From positions 124,001-188,000 of the forward strand of contig NZ_JABXYK010000002.1 in the NCBI RefSeq assembly GCF_013378445.1: a stretch of 64,000 bases of DNA, read 5' to 3'. This DNA is from Mycoplana rhizolycopersici (GTDB lineage: Bacteria > Pseudomonadota > Alphaproteobacteria > Rhizobiales > Rhizobiaceae). Below the pieces are notes generated by a model, which was given only the letters and a program-made list of their open reading frames with translations, was not told where the DNA came from and made no database searches. The number at the start of each line of letters is the position of its first letter. The first letter of the stretch is position 1. Made by a program: the position numbers and the translations under genes. This document shows positions 34,055 to 43,234 of this stretch, in pieces.

Positions 34055-34321
34055 TCAGCCGCCAGTCCGTTTGCGCACGGCCCCGGCATCCCTGTCGCCG
34101 ATATCGCCGCCGCCGACGTCGAAGCGAATGCTCCCGCCGATCTTGATGCAGGTCTGGGTGCCGCCCAGCTGCGAATATCCCGGGCCGAAATGGGCGCAGG
34201 GATTCGTCGGGCGTGATTCTTCCGCCTGGAATTGTTTGATGGCTTCCTCGGCTGAAGCACCGAAAGCCGCTCCGGCACTCAAGCACGTCGCCAAGACAAG
34301 TCTGATCGCGGCGCGGCTCAT
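34055..34321 (-). CDS. Porin N-terminal stub protein
   Basis: An 88-residue frame with a signal peptide (SRAAIRLVLATCLSAGAAFGASAEE). A single block then resembles the start of Porin_2 proteins: NPCAHFGPGYSQLGGTQTCIKIGGSIRFDVGG, with both cysteines. After about 12 more residues the frame stops; no further porin-like sequence is seen downstream in other frames. It could be a truncated porin or one of the short exported proteins that carry only this cysteine motif. It precedes porin copy 1 on the same strand, so co-transcription is possible. Confidence 0.6.
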   Translation of the reverse strand: MSRAAIRLVLATCLSAGAAFGASAEEAIKQFQAEESRPTNPCAHFGPGYSQLGGTQTCIKIGGSIRFDVGGGDIGDRDAGAVRKRTGG

Positions 34322-34887
34322 ACCGTTGCACTCCATGAAACTACAAAACCAGTCGAAGTCATGTTCGCCGATCCTTCCTTCGCACGCAAGGCAATTGGGA
34401 TCCGGCGCTCCTTCGCAGTGGGGATGGCAGCTTGCCATCGGCCGGAAAAGCCTGCGGATTTTTGAGTTCAATTAACAGCAATCTAAGTATTACTGAATTT
34501 TTATTTGTAAAATATGATTTTAACTGTGAGTTGCTAAAAATTAACGGCATAATTTTCGCCGTGTTTCCATATTACGTAAGTATACGTAGGGAACATTTTT
34601 GATACCTACGATAAAATATGTTGTCTCATTCGGGAAAAATATCCAAAATAATCTGATGGTTGGCGTATATTAGCATCCACTTCCAGTGTTATTATTGCAA
34701 CATTGATGGAAGTCTATTTGAATTATAGTTCAGATATTCGCGCTTCACGGTTGCGTCGTTTGCCGCCGGCTGCAATGTGGCGGTCAGCAGGTCGGGGCAC
34801 CCACCCGGACATGCGTCAGTCGGACGGATGGACGAGGAGTTCGCCCCCCGACGCAATCGGATCAGAATGTTTGACTGGAGGTCAAAA
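34322..34887. other. AT-rich divergent promoter region with long porin leader
   Basis: About 566 bases between divergent porin genes. From about 34470 to 34740 base composition drops sharply from the GC-rich background to long A/T runs. This is expected for strong regulated promoters and regulator-binding sites such as those driving porins. No gene is supported. The porin start at 34888 is set by GGAGG at 34877-34881, in a TTGACTGGAGGTCA leader shared with the next porin. Confidence 0.5.
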
Positions 34888-35946
34888 ATGAACATCAAGA
34901 GCCTTCTTCTTGGCTCCGCTGCGGCTCTCGCAGCAGTATCCGGCGCACAGGCTGCCGACGCGATCGTCGCCGCTGAGCCCGAGCCGATGGAATACGTCCG
35001 CGTCTGTGACGCGTTCGGCACCGGCTACTTCTACATCCCCGGCACCGAGACCTGCCTCAAGATCGGCGGCTACGTCCGCGTCGACATCTCGGGCGGCGAC
35101 GTCAACGGCCAGGACACCTTCCCCGGCGGTGGCGGCGACTCCTGGAACACCCGTACCCGTGTAGCCCTGCGCCTCTCGACGGCGACCGACACCGAATACG
35201 GTGCGCTCAAGACCTTCGTCGAAACCCGCTTCGACCGTGACAACAACACGGATTCGGACACCTACCTGCAGGAAGGTTACATCGAGCTCGGCGGCTTCCT
35301 GGTCGGTTACACCGACTCGGCATATTCGAGCTTCACCGGCTTCGGCAACAACAACATCAACGACTACTACGACGTTGACTACGGTGACTTCCAGTCCACC
35401 CAGCTGACCTACAAGTACGACACGGGCTCCGGCTTCACCGCCGTGTTCTCGATCGAAGACGGCAGCGACAGCAACGACGACGGCTACAACACGTACGCCA
35501 ACTACGACAGCTATGTACCGAACCTCGTTGCGGGCGTCGGTTACAACGGTGGCGTATGGCAGCTCCGTGCAGTCGGCGGCTACGACGACTATGCTGAAGA
35601 AGGCGCAGTCAAGGTTCGCGGCGACGTCACCTTCGGCCAGGTCTCGCTCTTCGCAATGGGCGGCTGGAACACCGACGGCGACGTCCGGAACAAGTACGCT
35701 CGTTGGGATGGCGACTGGGCTGTCTGGCTTGGCGGTTCGTACTCGCTGACCGAAAAGGCAACCATCAACGCCGGTGTCAACTTCGACGACGGCGACAACG
35801 TCGAAGCGGCGCTGAACGTTGCCTACCAGGTCGTTCCGGGCTTCACGGTCATTCCGGAACTCAACTACCGCAGCGACATGGACGAGAAGGCTGGCCGCGA
35901 GGCCGAAGACTGGGGCGGCGTCATCCGCTTCCAGCGCAACTTCTAA
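34888..35946 (+). CDS. RopA-type porin (copy 2)
   Basis: A 352-residue Porin_2 family outer-membrane channel. The signal peptide is NIKSLLLGSAAALAAVSGAQAAD; the mature N-terminus EPMEYVRVCDAFGTGYFYIPGTETCLKIGG carries the two conserved cysteines. Alternating amphipathic strands follow, and the end is EDWGGVIRFQRNF with terminal Phe. Signal and first 60 residues are nearly identical to the next porin, and the C-terminal half is closest to the minus-strand porin. A hairpin terminator follows 18 bases after the stop, so this gene is a separate unit from copy 3. Confidence 0.95.
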   Translation: MNIKSLLLGSAAALAAVSGAQAADAIVAAEPEPMEYVRVCDAFGTGYFYIPGTETCLKIGGYVRVDISGGDVNGQDTFPGGGGDSWNTRTRVALRLSTATDTEYGALKTFVETRFDRDNNTDSDTYLQEGYIELGGFLVGYTDSAYSSFTGFGNNNINDYYDVDYGDFQSTQLTYKYDTGSGFTAVFSIEDGSDSNDDGYNTYANYDSYVPNLVAGVGYNGGVWQLRAVGGYDDYAEEGAVKVRGDVTFGQVSLFAMGGWNTDGDVRNKYARWDGDWAVWLGGSYSLTEKATINAGVNFDDGDNVEAALNVAYQVVPGFTVIPELNYRSDMDEKAGREAEDWGGVIRFQRNF

Positions 35947-35964
35947 TCTCCTCCAGGGGATATC

Positions 35965-35993
35965 GGAAAACCCGGCGTCGAGCCGGGTTTTCC
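35965..35993 (+). terminator. Hairpin after porin copy 2
   Basis: A perfect 12-base stem, GGAAAACCCGGC (35965-35976) and GCCGGGTTTTCC (35982-35993), with a 5-base loop. It lies 18 bases after the porin stop codon. There is no long T tract beyond the stem itself. Confidence 0.75.
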
Positions 35994-36456
35994 ACATCTG
36001 GCCCGGCCGCCGATTCTCGAATCGGTACAGCTGCGGCTCGCAGATTCGCTCAGCATGGCGCGGCCAATATGGGCTCGGGGCTTCGCTGCCTGCAGTAGCT
36101 ACAGGCTCTTATGCGGTGCGAATCCCTGCATTCCTTCGCTTCGGTACGGCGCGCGCGAACCATGCGTGGAGCGCTTAAGTGGCCGGATACTAAGCTTTTT
36201 TATTAACGACCGGTAAATTTTCTCGGTCCCTGGTTACAGTTTTGTGTCCTTTGCGCAACAGGGTAACCGGAAGCACGAGCCAAACGCTCGCTTCTGGCTG
36301 TTTGGAGATTGCGCCGGTCTGATCGTCTTGTATTTTCAACTCCGGAAGCAGGGGCGGTGATCGTCCTCTTCTTTGAAGTTGGGGATGGGGCAGGGAACGC
36401 TGTCCTTCAGCAAAAAGACCCAGACCCGAATGAAACTTTTGACTGGAGGTCAGAAA
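35994..36456. other. Long leader/promoter region of porin copy 3
   Basis: About 460 bases between the terminator and the next porin. A short AT-rich part (about 36178-36225, including CTTTTTTATTAACG) probably contains the promoter, leaving an untranslated leader of roughly 200 bases. The last 25 bases repeat the GACTGGAGGTCA ribosome-binding leader seen before porin copy 2. No gene is supported. Confidence 0.45.
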
Positions 36457-37548
36457 ATGAACATCAAGAGCCTTCTTCTCGGCTCCGCTGCTGCTCTCGC
36501 AGCAGTATCCGGCGCACAGGCTGCCGACGCAATCGTCGCTGCCGAGCCGGAGCCGATGGAATACGTTCGCGTCTGCGACGCGTTCGGCACCGGCTACTTC
36601 TACATCCCCGGCACCGAAACCTGCCTCAAGATCGGCGGCTACATCCGCGTTGAGTGGAAGGGCGGCGACGTTCTCGGTCAGGACACCTACGGCTTCGACG
36701 ACGAAGGTCGTTTCGCATTCGGCGGTGGCGACTCCTGGAACACCCGTACCCGTGCAACGGTTAAGTTCTCCACGGCAACGGACACCGAATACGGCGCCCT
36801 GAAGACCTACGCTGAAGTTGAGTTCCAGAAGGACAACAACAACGGCGGCTCCACCAACCTGGCGCACGGCTACATCGAATTCGCCGGCTTCCTCGTCGGT
36901 TTCACTGACTCGCTCTTCGCAGGCGGTTACATCGGTGGCGGCTTCTCGAACAACGACTACATCTACGTCAACTACGGTGATACGGCTCGCAACCAGATCC
37001 GCTACACCTACGGCGACACGAGCGCCGGCTTCACGTTCACCGCAGCTGTTGAAGACAGCTCCGACGCGAACGAACTGAACGCTGACACCTACGTTCCGAA
37101 CGTAGTTGGCGGTGTTGGCTACTCGGGCGGTGGCTTCCAGGCATTCCTCGTCGGCGGTTACGACGGTGTTGTTGAAGAAGGCGCTATCAAGGGCCGTATC
37201 AACGCCACCTTCGGCGCATTCAGCGCATACGTCATGGCCGGCTGGAACACCGATGGCGACCAGCTGAACGACTACGCTCAGTGGTACGGTGACTGGGCTG
37301 TCTGGCTCGGTGCGAAGTACCAGGCCACCGAAAAGCTGGCTATCTACGGCGACCTGAACTTCATGGATCAGGGCGTTGGCTTCGACACCGACACCGCCAA
37401 GGTTGAAGCTTCGCTCGGTCTCGACTACGCCGTTGTTCCGGGCTTCAAGATCCGTCCGGAAGTCAGCTACGTATCTGACTTCAGCGACATCGCTGGCGGC
37501 GAAGCCAACGATTGGGGCGGCATGATCCGCTTCCAGCGCGACTTCTAA
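36457..37548 (+). CDS. RopA-type porin (copy 3)
   Basis: A 363-residue Porin_2 family protein. Signal peptide and first 60 residues are almost identical to copy 2, including NIKSLLLGSAAALAAVSGAQ and VRVCDAFGTGYFYIPGTETC. The rest of the barrel is clearly different (FVGFTDSLFAGGYIGGGF-like loops, INATFGAFSAYVMAGWNTDGD), ending EANDWGGMIRFQRDF. A sharp change from near identity to divergence within an ORF suggests gene conversion of the 5' ends. Codons are strongly biased toward GGC, TAC, AAC and GTT, as in highly expressed genes. It is a monocistronic unit with its own terminator. Confidence 0.95.
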   Translation: MNIKSLLLGSAAALAAVSGAQAADAIVAAEPEPMEYVRVCDAFGTGYFYIPGTETCLKIGGYIRVEWKGGDVLGQDTYGFDDEGRFAFGGGDSWNTRTRATVKFSTATDTEYGALKTYAEVEFQKDNNNGGSTNLAHGYIEFAGFLVGFTDSLFAGGYIGGGFSNNDYIYVNYGDTARNQIRYTYGDTSAGFTFTAAVEDSSDANELNADTYVPNVVGGVGYSGGGFQAFLVGGYDGVVEEGAIKGRINATFGAFSAYVMAGWNTDGDQLNDYAQWYGDWAVWLGAKYQATEKLAIYGDLNFMDQGVGFDTDTAKVEASLGLDYAVVPGFKIRPEVSYVSDFSDIAGGEANDWGGMIRFQRDF

Positions 37549-37575
37549 TCTGATCTGACCTCGGTCAAATTGGAG

Positions 37576-37603
37576 AGAGCCCGGCCAAAAGCCGGGCTCT
37601 TGC
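37576..37603 (+). terminator. Rho-independent terminator of porin copy 3
   Basis: AGAGCCCGGC (37576-37585) pairs perfectly with GCCGGGCTCT (37591-37600) around CAAAA, followed by TTG. It lies 27 bases after the porin stop. Confidence 0.8.
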
Positions 37604-37749
37604 CGTTTGAGAATGCCTAGATATTCGCGCCGTGACCGGTGGTGGCCTCAGGTGGCTGCTCTGCATGCTGCCCCACAAGGGCGCTACGAGGGTCTGTCTG
37701 ACAAGGGGATTGGCACGTCGGGACTTTCGCGTCCCGATCAGTCCGGAAA

Positions 37750-38637
37750 TCAGATGGAATCTATAAAGCCGGCAACGGCGGAAAATACGTCCCGCCTGTG
37801 CAGGAGCGGCGCATGGCCCTGCCCGATCGACAGATACTGCCGCATCCCTGGCTGACGCCCTGACATTTCGGCAAGCGTCTGCGCCGAAAGAAGCTTTGAG
37901 TGTTCGCCGCGAATCGCCATCAGCGGCATGTTTTCGAAAGCCTTGAATTGCGCCCAGAGGTCGGGCAGGGGACTTTCGAAATCCAGTGTGAGCAACTGCT
38001 GTGCAATCGCCGGATCGAAATCGGGATGGATGCCGCCGTCCTTTTCCACATAGATCGCCTCCGCCATATCCCGCCAGTCTTCGTCCGACAGCACCGGAAA
38101 GCTCGCTCCATGCGTTGCCCGGAGGAATGCGGTCGCTTGCGCCCAGTCGCGCGGCCGTTCGCCGCGATTGAGGTATGTCGCAATCTCGAGCAGCCCGGCC
38201 GGCTCGATCACAGGGCCGATGTCGTTCAGGACAGCTCCGACCACGACATCCGGCCGCGAGGAGGCGAGAATGTGCAGGATCAGGCCGCCGCGGGACGTGC
38301 CAACAAAGACGGCGCGATCGATTCGAAGACTGGAGAGCGCGCTCAGCACATCGCCGTATTCGGCGGCGATGTTGTAATTCGCCTTGTTGTCATCCCTGGC
38401 CGAGCGGCCGCGGCCGCGATAATCCAGTGCCACGACGCGCTTTCCGGTCCGTTCGCGCAAGGCAATCGCGAACTGGTGGAAATCGCGCGAATTCCTGCTG
38501 AGTCCCGCAAGGCAGACGACGGGCGCCTTTTGTGCGCTGTCTCCCGACAGCGCACGATAGTCCCGGGCGTAGAGCGACAGGCCATCTGCGGCGGGGAAAA
38601 ATATCTCTTCGAAGCTGCGGTCGGTTCCCTCGCTCAT
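37750..38637 (-). CDS. Alpha/beta hydrolase
   Basis: A 295-residue alpha/beta hydrolase. The oxyanion segment is VVCLAGLSRNSRDFHQFA, RVVALDYRGRGRSARDD is the typical YRGxGxS loop, the nucleophile lies in VGTSRGGLI (Ser), and the histidine in IGQGHAPLLHR near the C-terminus. A helical cap occupies the region between (YLNRGERPRDWAQATAFLR). No signal peptide is present. The substrate is unknown; family members hydrolyse esters, lactones or C-C bonds. It shares the strand of the downstream-transcribed lytic transglycosylase but ends the unit separately. Confidence 0.85.
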   Translation of the reverse strand: MSEGTDRSFEEIFFPAADGLSLYARDYRALSGDSAQKAPVVCLAGLSRNSRDFHQFAIALRERTGKRVVALDYRGRGRSARDDNKANYNIAAEYGDVLSALSSLRIDRAVFVGTSRGGLILHILASSRPDVVVGAVLNDIGPVIEPAGLLEIATYLNRGERPRDWAQATAFLRATHGASFPVLSDEDWRDMAEAIYVEKDGGIHPDFDPAIAQQLLTLDFESPLPDLWAQFKAFENMPLMAIRGEHSKLLSAQTLAEMSGRQPGMRQYLSIGQGHAPLLHRRDVFSAVAGFIDSI

Positions 38638-38690
38638 CGCTTGGCTTTATCCGATGTTGGCCGGGGGCGAGGAGAGAAGACGCATGCTGC

Positions 38691-40754
38691 TCAGCGCCCC
38701 ATGCGCAGGTCTTGCACGATGTCGGCCTTCTGGCCCAGCCGCGTCTTGTAGACCTGATAGTTCTCCATCACCCGCTGAACGTAGCTGCGCGTTTCCGAAA
38801 AGGGAATGCGCTCGACCCAGTCGACGACCTCGTCGATCGGCCTGCCGCGCGGATCGCCGTAGCGCTGGATCCACTGGCCGACGCGGCGCGGGCCGGCGTT
38901 GTAGGCGATAAAGGTCAGGATATAGGAGCCATTGAAATCGTCGATCTGCTCACCGAGGAAATGCGCACCCAGCGTGGCGTTGTAGGCCGCATCGCTGGTC
39001 AGCCGTTCGGCGGAGTAGGCGAGACCGTAGCGCTTGGCGACACCCTGAGCCGTGCCTGGCAGAAGCTGCAGCAGGCCACGAGCATTGGCGGGCGAGACTG
39101 CGGCCGGGTTGAACGCGCTCTCCTGCCGGGCGATCGCATAGGCCAGCGCCTTCCCGGAGCCGGATATGTTGGCATTGGCGGGAATTACGCCGACGGGAAA
39201 CGCCAGCGCGGCGACGTCGATCCCGCGCCCGAAGGCGATCTTGCCGACCTGTAGCGAAAGCTGGTGGTTTCCTGTCGTCTCCGCCCTTGCGGCTAGAAGT
39301 GCCAGTTCTCCGGGGCTCTGCAATTCCTCGGCAAGCGCGCGGTAAAGGCTGTCGGCCCGAAAGCCGTGACCCGCTGCCGTCAGCCGGTCGATCGCCTGCA
39401 CGGCTTCCCGCGCATGGAAACGGTCACGCTCCGCAGTACTGGGCTTGGGATAGCTGACGTTGAGGTTTGTCTGTCCGATGCGGGCGGCGGCCAACTGCCC
39501 GTAGTAGGTGCCGCCGAAGTTGGCGGCCTTGGCGTAATATTCGCTCGCCTGCGGCGAGCCGTCCGTTTCCGCCGCCCGTCCCATCCAGTACCAGGCGCGC
39601 GAAACGGCCAGCGGACGGTTGGAAACGCTCAAGATGCGCCCGAAGTGGGGGGATGCGGTCTTGGCGTCCTTCAGCCCGCGCAGGGCGTACCAACCTGCAT
39701 GGAATTCGGCCTCCACGACATCGGCTTCGCGCTTGGCGACATGGTGTGCGGCCACACGGTACGCGGTCTTGAAGTCGCCCTGGTCGGCCAGGCCGCGGCT
39801 TGCAATTCGCTGCTCCACCCACCATGCGGATGCGGCGGCCGTATCTCCGTTCGGCGGCGTTTCAGCGGAAAGCAGCCTGGCGGCAAGCGCGTAGTCGTCC
39901 TGTCGGTTCGCCAGTTCGGCGCGCAGGAACGTGTAGGCCGGGTCCTTGTGCCACGAGGAATCGACGGCCTTCACCAGTGCGTCGGCGTTCTTCGCCTTGT
40001 TGATGACGGCGGCCCAGGCGCGCCAGAGCGATTGCGCCTTGGCGAGATCGCCAAAGCGCTGCGCCTGCGTTGCCCGTTCCCGATAAAGCAGCATGTCCAT
40101 GCGCTTGCGGTGATCGGCAACCGTGAGGATCGTTCCGAACTCGGAGAGAATTTTCGTCTCGGTATCACGGTCGAGCGTGTTGGCATACCAGAACGGGCGC
40201 AGTGTCTCGGCGGCGGCGGCAGCGTCGCCGCGGGCGAGGCGCGCGCGCGCCAGCGTCATTGCCCCTTCGACCGTTTCGGCCCGGGTCGTGCCGAAAGCGG
40301 CAAGCACTGCGTCGGGATCGGGGTTTTCGTTGGACATCGCCCGTTCGGAATTGGCCCGCAGGATCTTCAGGCCGGGCCAGCCCTTGAGGGACTTTTGCGC
40401 CGCCGCGATCTCGTAGGAGGGAACGCTCCTCTGTCCGGAAACCGCAATCGCCCAGGTCAGGATATGCCGGTCGAGGCTGTCCTGCTGCATGCCGTTGCGG
40501 ATGCGCAACGCTGCTGGCACGTCGCGGTTCGAAAGCGCGTCAAGACCGCTCTTGAGTTCGGGCGCGACCTGTGTCGCCCCGCTGAAAGCTGCGATCGCCG
40601 CAGTCGTCTCGTGCGACGGCATGCCGGCCGCAAAACCCAGCGGCTTCAGGCGGGGCAGCGGCACCTTGCCGGACGGAAGCTCGTCGGCGGCGCACGGTGC
40701 GGCCATCGCCGACGCGAGCAGGATAAGTGCTGCAATGCCTGTGGTTCTGGTCAT
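38691..40754 (-). CDS. Soluble lytic murein transglycosylase (Slt70-like)
   Basis: A 687-residue periplasmic enzyme. It has a signal peptide (TTGIAALILLASAMAAPCAADE), a long helical superhelical region (about residues 40-500) as in Slt70, and a C-terminal SLT domain. The latter holds AYAIARQESAFNPAAVSPANARGLLQLLPGTAQ, with the catalytic Glu in RQESAF, and TFIAYNAGPRRVGQW. It cleaves the beta-1,4 glycosidic bond of murein to form 1,6-anhydro products. The reverse-strand gene is divergent from dapA with 316 bases between. Confidence 0.92.
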   Translation of the reverse strand: MTRTTGIAALILLASAMAAPCAADELPSGKVPLPRLKPLGFAAGMPSHETTAAIAAFSGATQVAPELKSGLDALSNRDVPAALRIRNGMQQDSLDRHILTWAIAVSGQRSVPSYEIAAAQKSLKGWPGLKILRANSERAMSNENPDPDAVLAAFGTTRAETVEGAMTLARARLARGDAAAAAETLRPFWYANTLDRDTETKILSEFGTILTVADHRKRMDMLLYRERATQAQRFGDLAKAQSLWRAWAAVINKAKNADALVKAVDSSWHKDPAYTFLRAELANRQDDYALAARLLSAETPPNGDTAAASAWWVEQRIASRGLADQGDFKTAYRVAAHHVAKREADVVEAEFHAGWYALRGLKDAKTASPHFGRILSVSNRPLAVSRAWYWMGRAAETDGSPQASEYYAKAANFGGTYYGQLAAARIGQTNLNVSYPKPSTAERDRFHAREAVQAIDRLTAAGHGFRADSLYRALAEELQSPGELALLAARAETTGNHQLSLQVGKIAFGRGIDVAALAFPVGVIPANANISGSGKALAYAIARQESAFNPAAVSPANARGLLQLLPGTAQGVAKRYGLAYSAERLTSDAAYNATLGAHFLGEQIDDFNGSYILTFIAYNAGPRRVGQWIQRYGDPRGRPIDEVVDWVERIPFSETRSYVQRVMENYQVYKTRLGQKADIVQDLRMGR

Positions 40755-41070
40755 GAAGAGCCTGGCCCGCCGAATGTTCCCCGTGCGCGAAGCGCGTCCG
40801 AAACCGTCTGGTATGATTAGCGTCTCGTTTCGTTAATGAAGCGTTACCATGTCCCGTTCGCCTCCGCCGTCATTCGCTCGCAAGCAACCGGACCTGGCCT
40901 GTCCCGGGCCTGTCCCGGGACTTGTCCGTGAATGATGTGCGAAGTCAGAAAACGCGTTTTGCGCCGCTTGCCGCCCGACCGCCACATGATTATGGTGCGG
41001 CAGCATTTAATCAAGGAATACGGCCAAAGCATGGGTTCGGAGAGAACGCCTCTGGCCTCAGGAGTACTCG
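40755..41070. other. Divergent region between slt and dapA
   Basis: About 316 bases. A repeated CCTGTCCCGGG unit at about 40898-40919 forms a palindromic CCCGGG-rich element. No gene is supported. The dapA ribosome site AGGAG lies at 41060-41064. Confidence 0.45.
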
Positions 41071-41955
41071 ATGTTCAAGGGGTCCATACCCGCTCTCGTT
41101 ACCCCTTTCACCGAAAGCGGCGAGGTCGACGAAGCGGCCTTTTCCGCCCATGTGGAATGGCAGATCGCCGAAGGCAGCAACGGCCTCGTTCCGGTGGGAA
41201 CGACGGGTGAATCGCCGACGCTTTCGCACGCGGAACACAAGCGCGTGATTGAGCTTTGCATCGAGGTCGCGGCCAAGCGCGTTCCCGTCATCGCCGGTGC
41301 GGGTTCCAACAACACCCGCGAAGCCGTCGAACTGGCCGAGCACGCGGAAAAGGCAGGCGCAGATGCCATTCTGGTCGTCACACCCTATTACAACAGGCCG
41401 ACCCAGAAGGGCCTTTTCGCCCATTATGCGGCGATCGCCGAAGCCGTCCGTCTGCCGATCGTGATCTACAACATTCCCGGCCGTTCGGTCGTCGACATGA
41501 CGCCCGAGACGATGGGGGCGTTGCACAAGGCCTATCCGTCGATCATGGGTGTCAAGGATGCCACCGGCAAGATCGAGCGCGTCTCCGAGCAGCGCATCGC
41601 CTGCGGCAAGGACTTCGTCCAGCTTTCGGGCGAGGACGGGACTGCGCTCGGCTTCAATGCGCATGGCGGCGTCGGCTGCATTTCGGTGACGGCGAACGTC
41701 GCCCCGCGTCTCTGTGCCGATTTCCAGGCGGCGACGCTCGCCGGCAATTATGCGAAGGCCCTGGAATATCAGGATCGCCTGATGCCGCTGCATAAGGCGA
41801 TTTTCATGGAGCCCGGCCTCTGCGGAGCGAAATATGGATTGAACCGCCTGCGCGGCATGAGCCGCAAGGTGCGCTCGCCGCTCGTGCCGACGCTCGAGCC
41901 TGCGACCGAGGCGGCCATCGACGCGGCCCTGCGGCACGCGGGCCTTCTGAACTGA
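41071..41955 (+). CDS. dapA: 4-hydroxy-tetrahydrodipicolinate synthase
   Basis: A 294-residue TIM-barrel enzyme of the DapA family. [20 protein letters not shown] starts the protein; [18 protein letters not shown] is the TTGE signature; [18 protein letters not shown] gives the active-site Tyr; [12 protein letters not shown] and [15 protein letters not shown] hold the Schiff-base lysine. It condenses pyruvate with aspartate semialdehyde at the start of the lysine/diaminopimelate branch. The gene is followed 8 bases later by smpB, an arrangement common in rhizobia, and the two are probably co-transcribed. Confidence 0.97.
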   Translation: MFKGSIPALVTPFTESGEVDEAAFSAHVEWQIAEGSNGLVPVGTTGESPTLSHAEHKRVIELCIEVAAKRVPVIAGAGSNNTREAVELAEHAEKAGADAILVVTPYYNRPTQKGLFAHYAAIAEAVRLPIVIYNIPGRSVVDMTPETMGALHKAYPSIMGVKDATGKIERVSEQRIACGKDFVQLSGEDGTALGFNAHGGVGCISVTANVAPRLCADFQAATLAGNYAKALEYQDRLMPLHKAIFMEPGLCGAKYGLNRLRGMSRKVRSPLVPTLEPATEAAIDAALRHAGLLN

Positions 41956-41963
41956 GGCGCATC

Positions 41964-42443
41964 ATGGCGACGAAGGCCGGGCCGGCGACGGTCAAGAAGA
42001 TCGTGGCGGAGAACCGCAAGGCCCGCTTCAACTACGAGATCGTGGACACCTACGAGGCCGGTCTGGTCCTGACCGGCACCGAGGTTAAGTCGTTGCGCGA
42101 GGGCAAGGCCAACATCGCCGAGTCCTATGCTTCCGACGAGGGCGGCGAAATCTGGCTGATCAACTCCTATCTGCCGGAGTATCTGCAGGCGAACCGCTTC
42201 AATCACGAGACCCGCCGCCGCCGCAAGCTGCTTCTGTCCAAGCGCGAAATGCACCGGCTGCAGAACGCCGTCAACCGCGAGGGCATGACGCTCGTGCCGC
42301 TGAAGATCTACTTCAACGATCGCGGCCGTGCGAAGCTGGAACTGGCGCTTGCCAAGGGCAAGAAGCTGCACGACAAGCGCGAGAGCGCCAAGGAGCGCGA
42401 CTGGAACCGGCAGAAGAGCCGGCTTCTGAAGGATCGCGGCTGA
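41964..42443 (+). CDS. smpB: SsrA-binding protein
   Basis: A 159-residue RNA-binding protein. [38 protein letters not shown] is the conserved N-terminal half, followed by [31 protein letters not shown]. The C-terminus is a basic tail ([23 protein letters not shown]) that enters the ribosomal A-site path. It delivers tmRNA to stalled ribosomes. It begins 8 bases after dapA, with GAGG about 6 bases before the ATG. The two-piece tmRNA gene itself is not in this window. Confidence 0.97.
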   Translation: MATKAGPATVKKIVAENRKARFNYEIVDTYEAGLVLTGTEVKSLREGKANIAESYASDEGGEIWLINSYLPEYLQANRFNHETRRRRKLLLSKREMHRLQNAVNREGMTLVPLKIYFNDRGRAKLELALAKGKKLHDKRESAKERDWNRQKSRLLKDRG

Positions 42444-42656
42444 CGGCTCCCCGGAAGCGGGAGCAGAAATCGCATGAAATTTCGGGAAGACACGCGCCGA
42501 TAGCGCAATGGGCAATCCATCGGATCGCATGGCGCTTGGGCTTGCCTGCACGGGTGGGAGACTTCGTGGCGCTGCCTCGGCCCACTCCACCAAATGAGAG
42601 CGAGCGGACTTTCGGCGCGTCACAAGTGCGCCATGGCTCGCTACAGCGGGTCCGCA
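42444..42656. other. Unassigned region after smpB, possibly structured
   Basis: About 213 bases without a supported gene. It contains complementary stretches that could fold, such as GTGGG (near 42555) with CCCAC (near 42582), and ends with CCACTCCACCA. It does not contain a tmRNA tag-coding segment and does not match any RNA that I recognise. The two surrounding genes converge on it. Confidence 0.35.
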
Positions 42657-43109
42657 TCAGAACTGCTGGTAGAACCTTGCGATCAGCGACTGCTGCAGGG
42701 CGGGAAGAAGCGCCTGCTCCTGCGCTCGCCGTTGCGTCTCGGATGCCTCCTGCTGTTGCGCCGTATCACTTTGCGTCTCGTCCGCAGCGGTGGCCGGCGC
42801 CATCAACGACGTCAGGAGCGCAGTGAGCTGCGTGCTTTCGACGGCGAGGCGCGCTTCGCCGCTGGGGGATTGGCCGGACGATCCCTCCGACTGTGCCGAA
42901 AGGCCGGCGGGAAGGCCGCTTGGGCGGTAGAGGAAGGAGAGCGCATCGCCATCGTCGTCGAACGGATCGGACGCAGACGGCAGGAGCTGCGCCGGCGACA
43001 ATGCCGCCAATGCGGCCGCAGCCGCTTCGGTCCGGGTACCGGCCGACTGCGCCCTGCCGGCCGCAATGTCAAATGCGCCGCCGTTGATGTTCGAAATCGT
43101 ACTCAGCAT
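42657..43109 (-). CDS. Hypothetical Ala/Ser/Gln-rich protein
   Basis: A 150-residue protein beginning MLSTISNINGGAFDIAAGRA. It is rich in Ala, Ser and Gln with few hydrophobic runs: DPFDDDGDALSFLYRPSGLP in the middle, a Gln-rich helix (AQQQEASETQRRAQEQALLP) and the end ALQQSLIARFYQQF. No signal peptide or membrane segment. The composition is somewhat like flagellar or secretion accessory proteins, but I recognise no family. A TCGACCACGG-type leader without an obvious Shine-Dalgarno precedes it, so the start is uncertain. Confidence 0.55.
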   Translation of the reverse strand: MLSTISNINGGAFDIAAGRAQSAGTRTEAAAAALAALSPAQLLPSASDPFDDDGDALSFLYRPSGLPAGLSAQSEGSSGQSPSGEARLAVESTQLTALLTSLMAPATAADETQSDTAQQQEASETQRRAQEQALLPALQQSLIARFYQQF

Positions 43110-43234
43110 TTCCGTGGTCGAGCTCCTGCCTGGAAGATCTCCGTAGCAGGCTCGCGTGAAGAAATGCTGAGCGGGATGTGCGGGATTTTATCGATTTTTC
43201 CCGCTTTCTCCGCTTGCCGGCCGGTTGCGCCCGG

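Noticed and set aside
34882-35997. 371-codon reverse frame opposite porin copy 2
   Set aside because: It is antisense to an obvious porin; the valine-rich translation is a mirror of GAC/AAC codons.
42444-42656. tmRNA gene next to smpB
   Set aside because: No tag-peptide coding segment and no T-arm GTTCGAA were found, although the segment ends in CCACCA.
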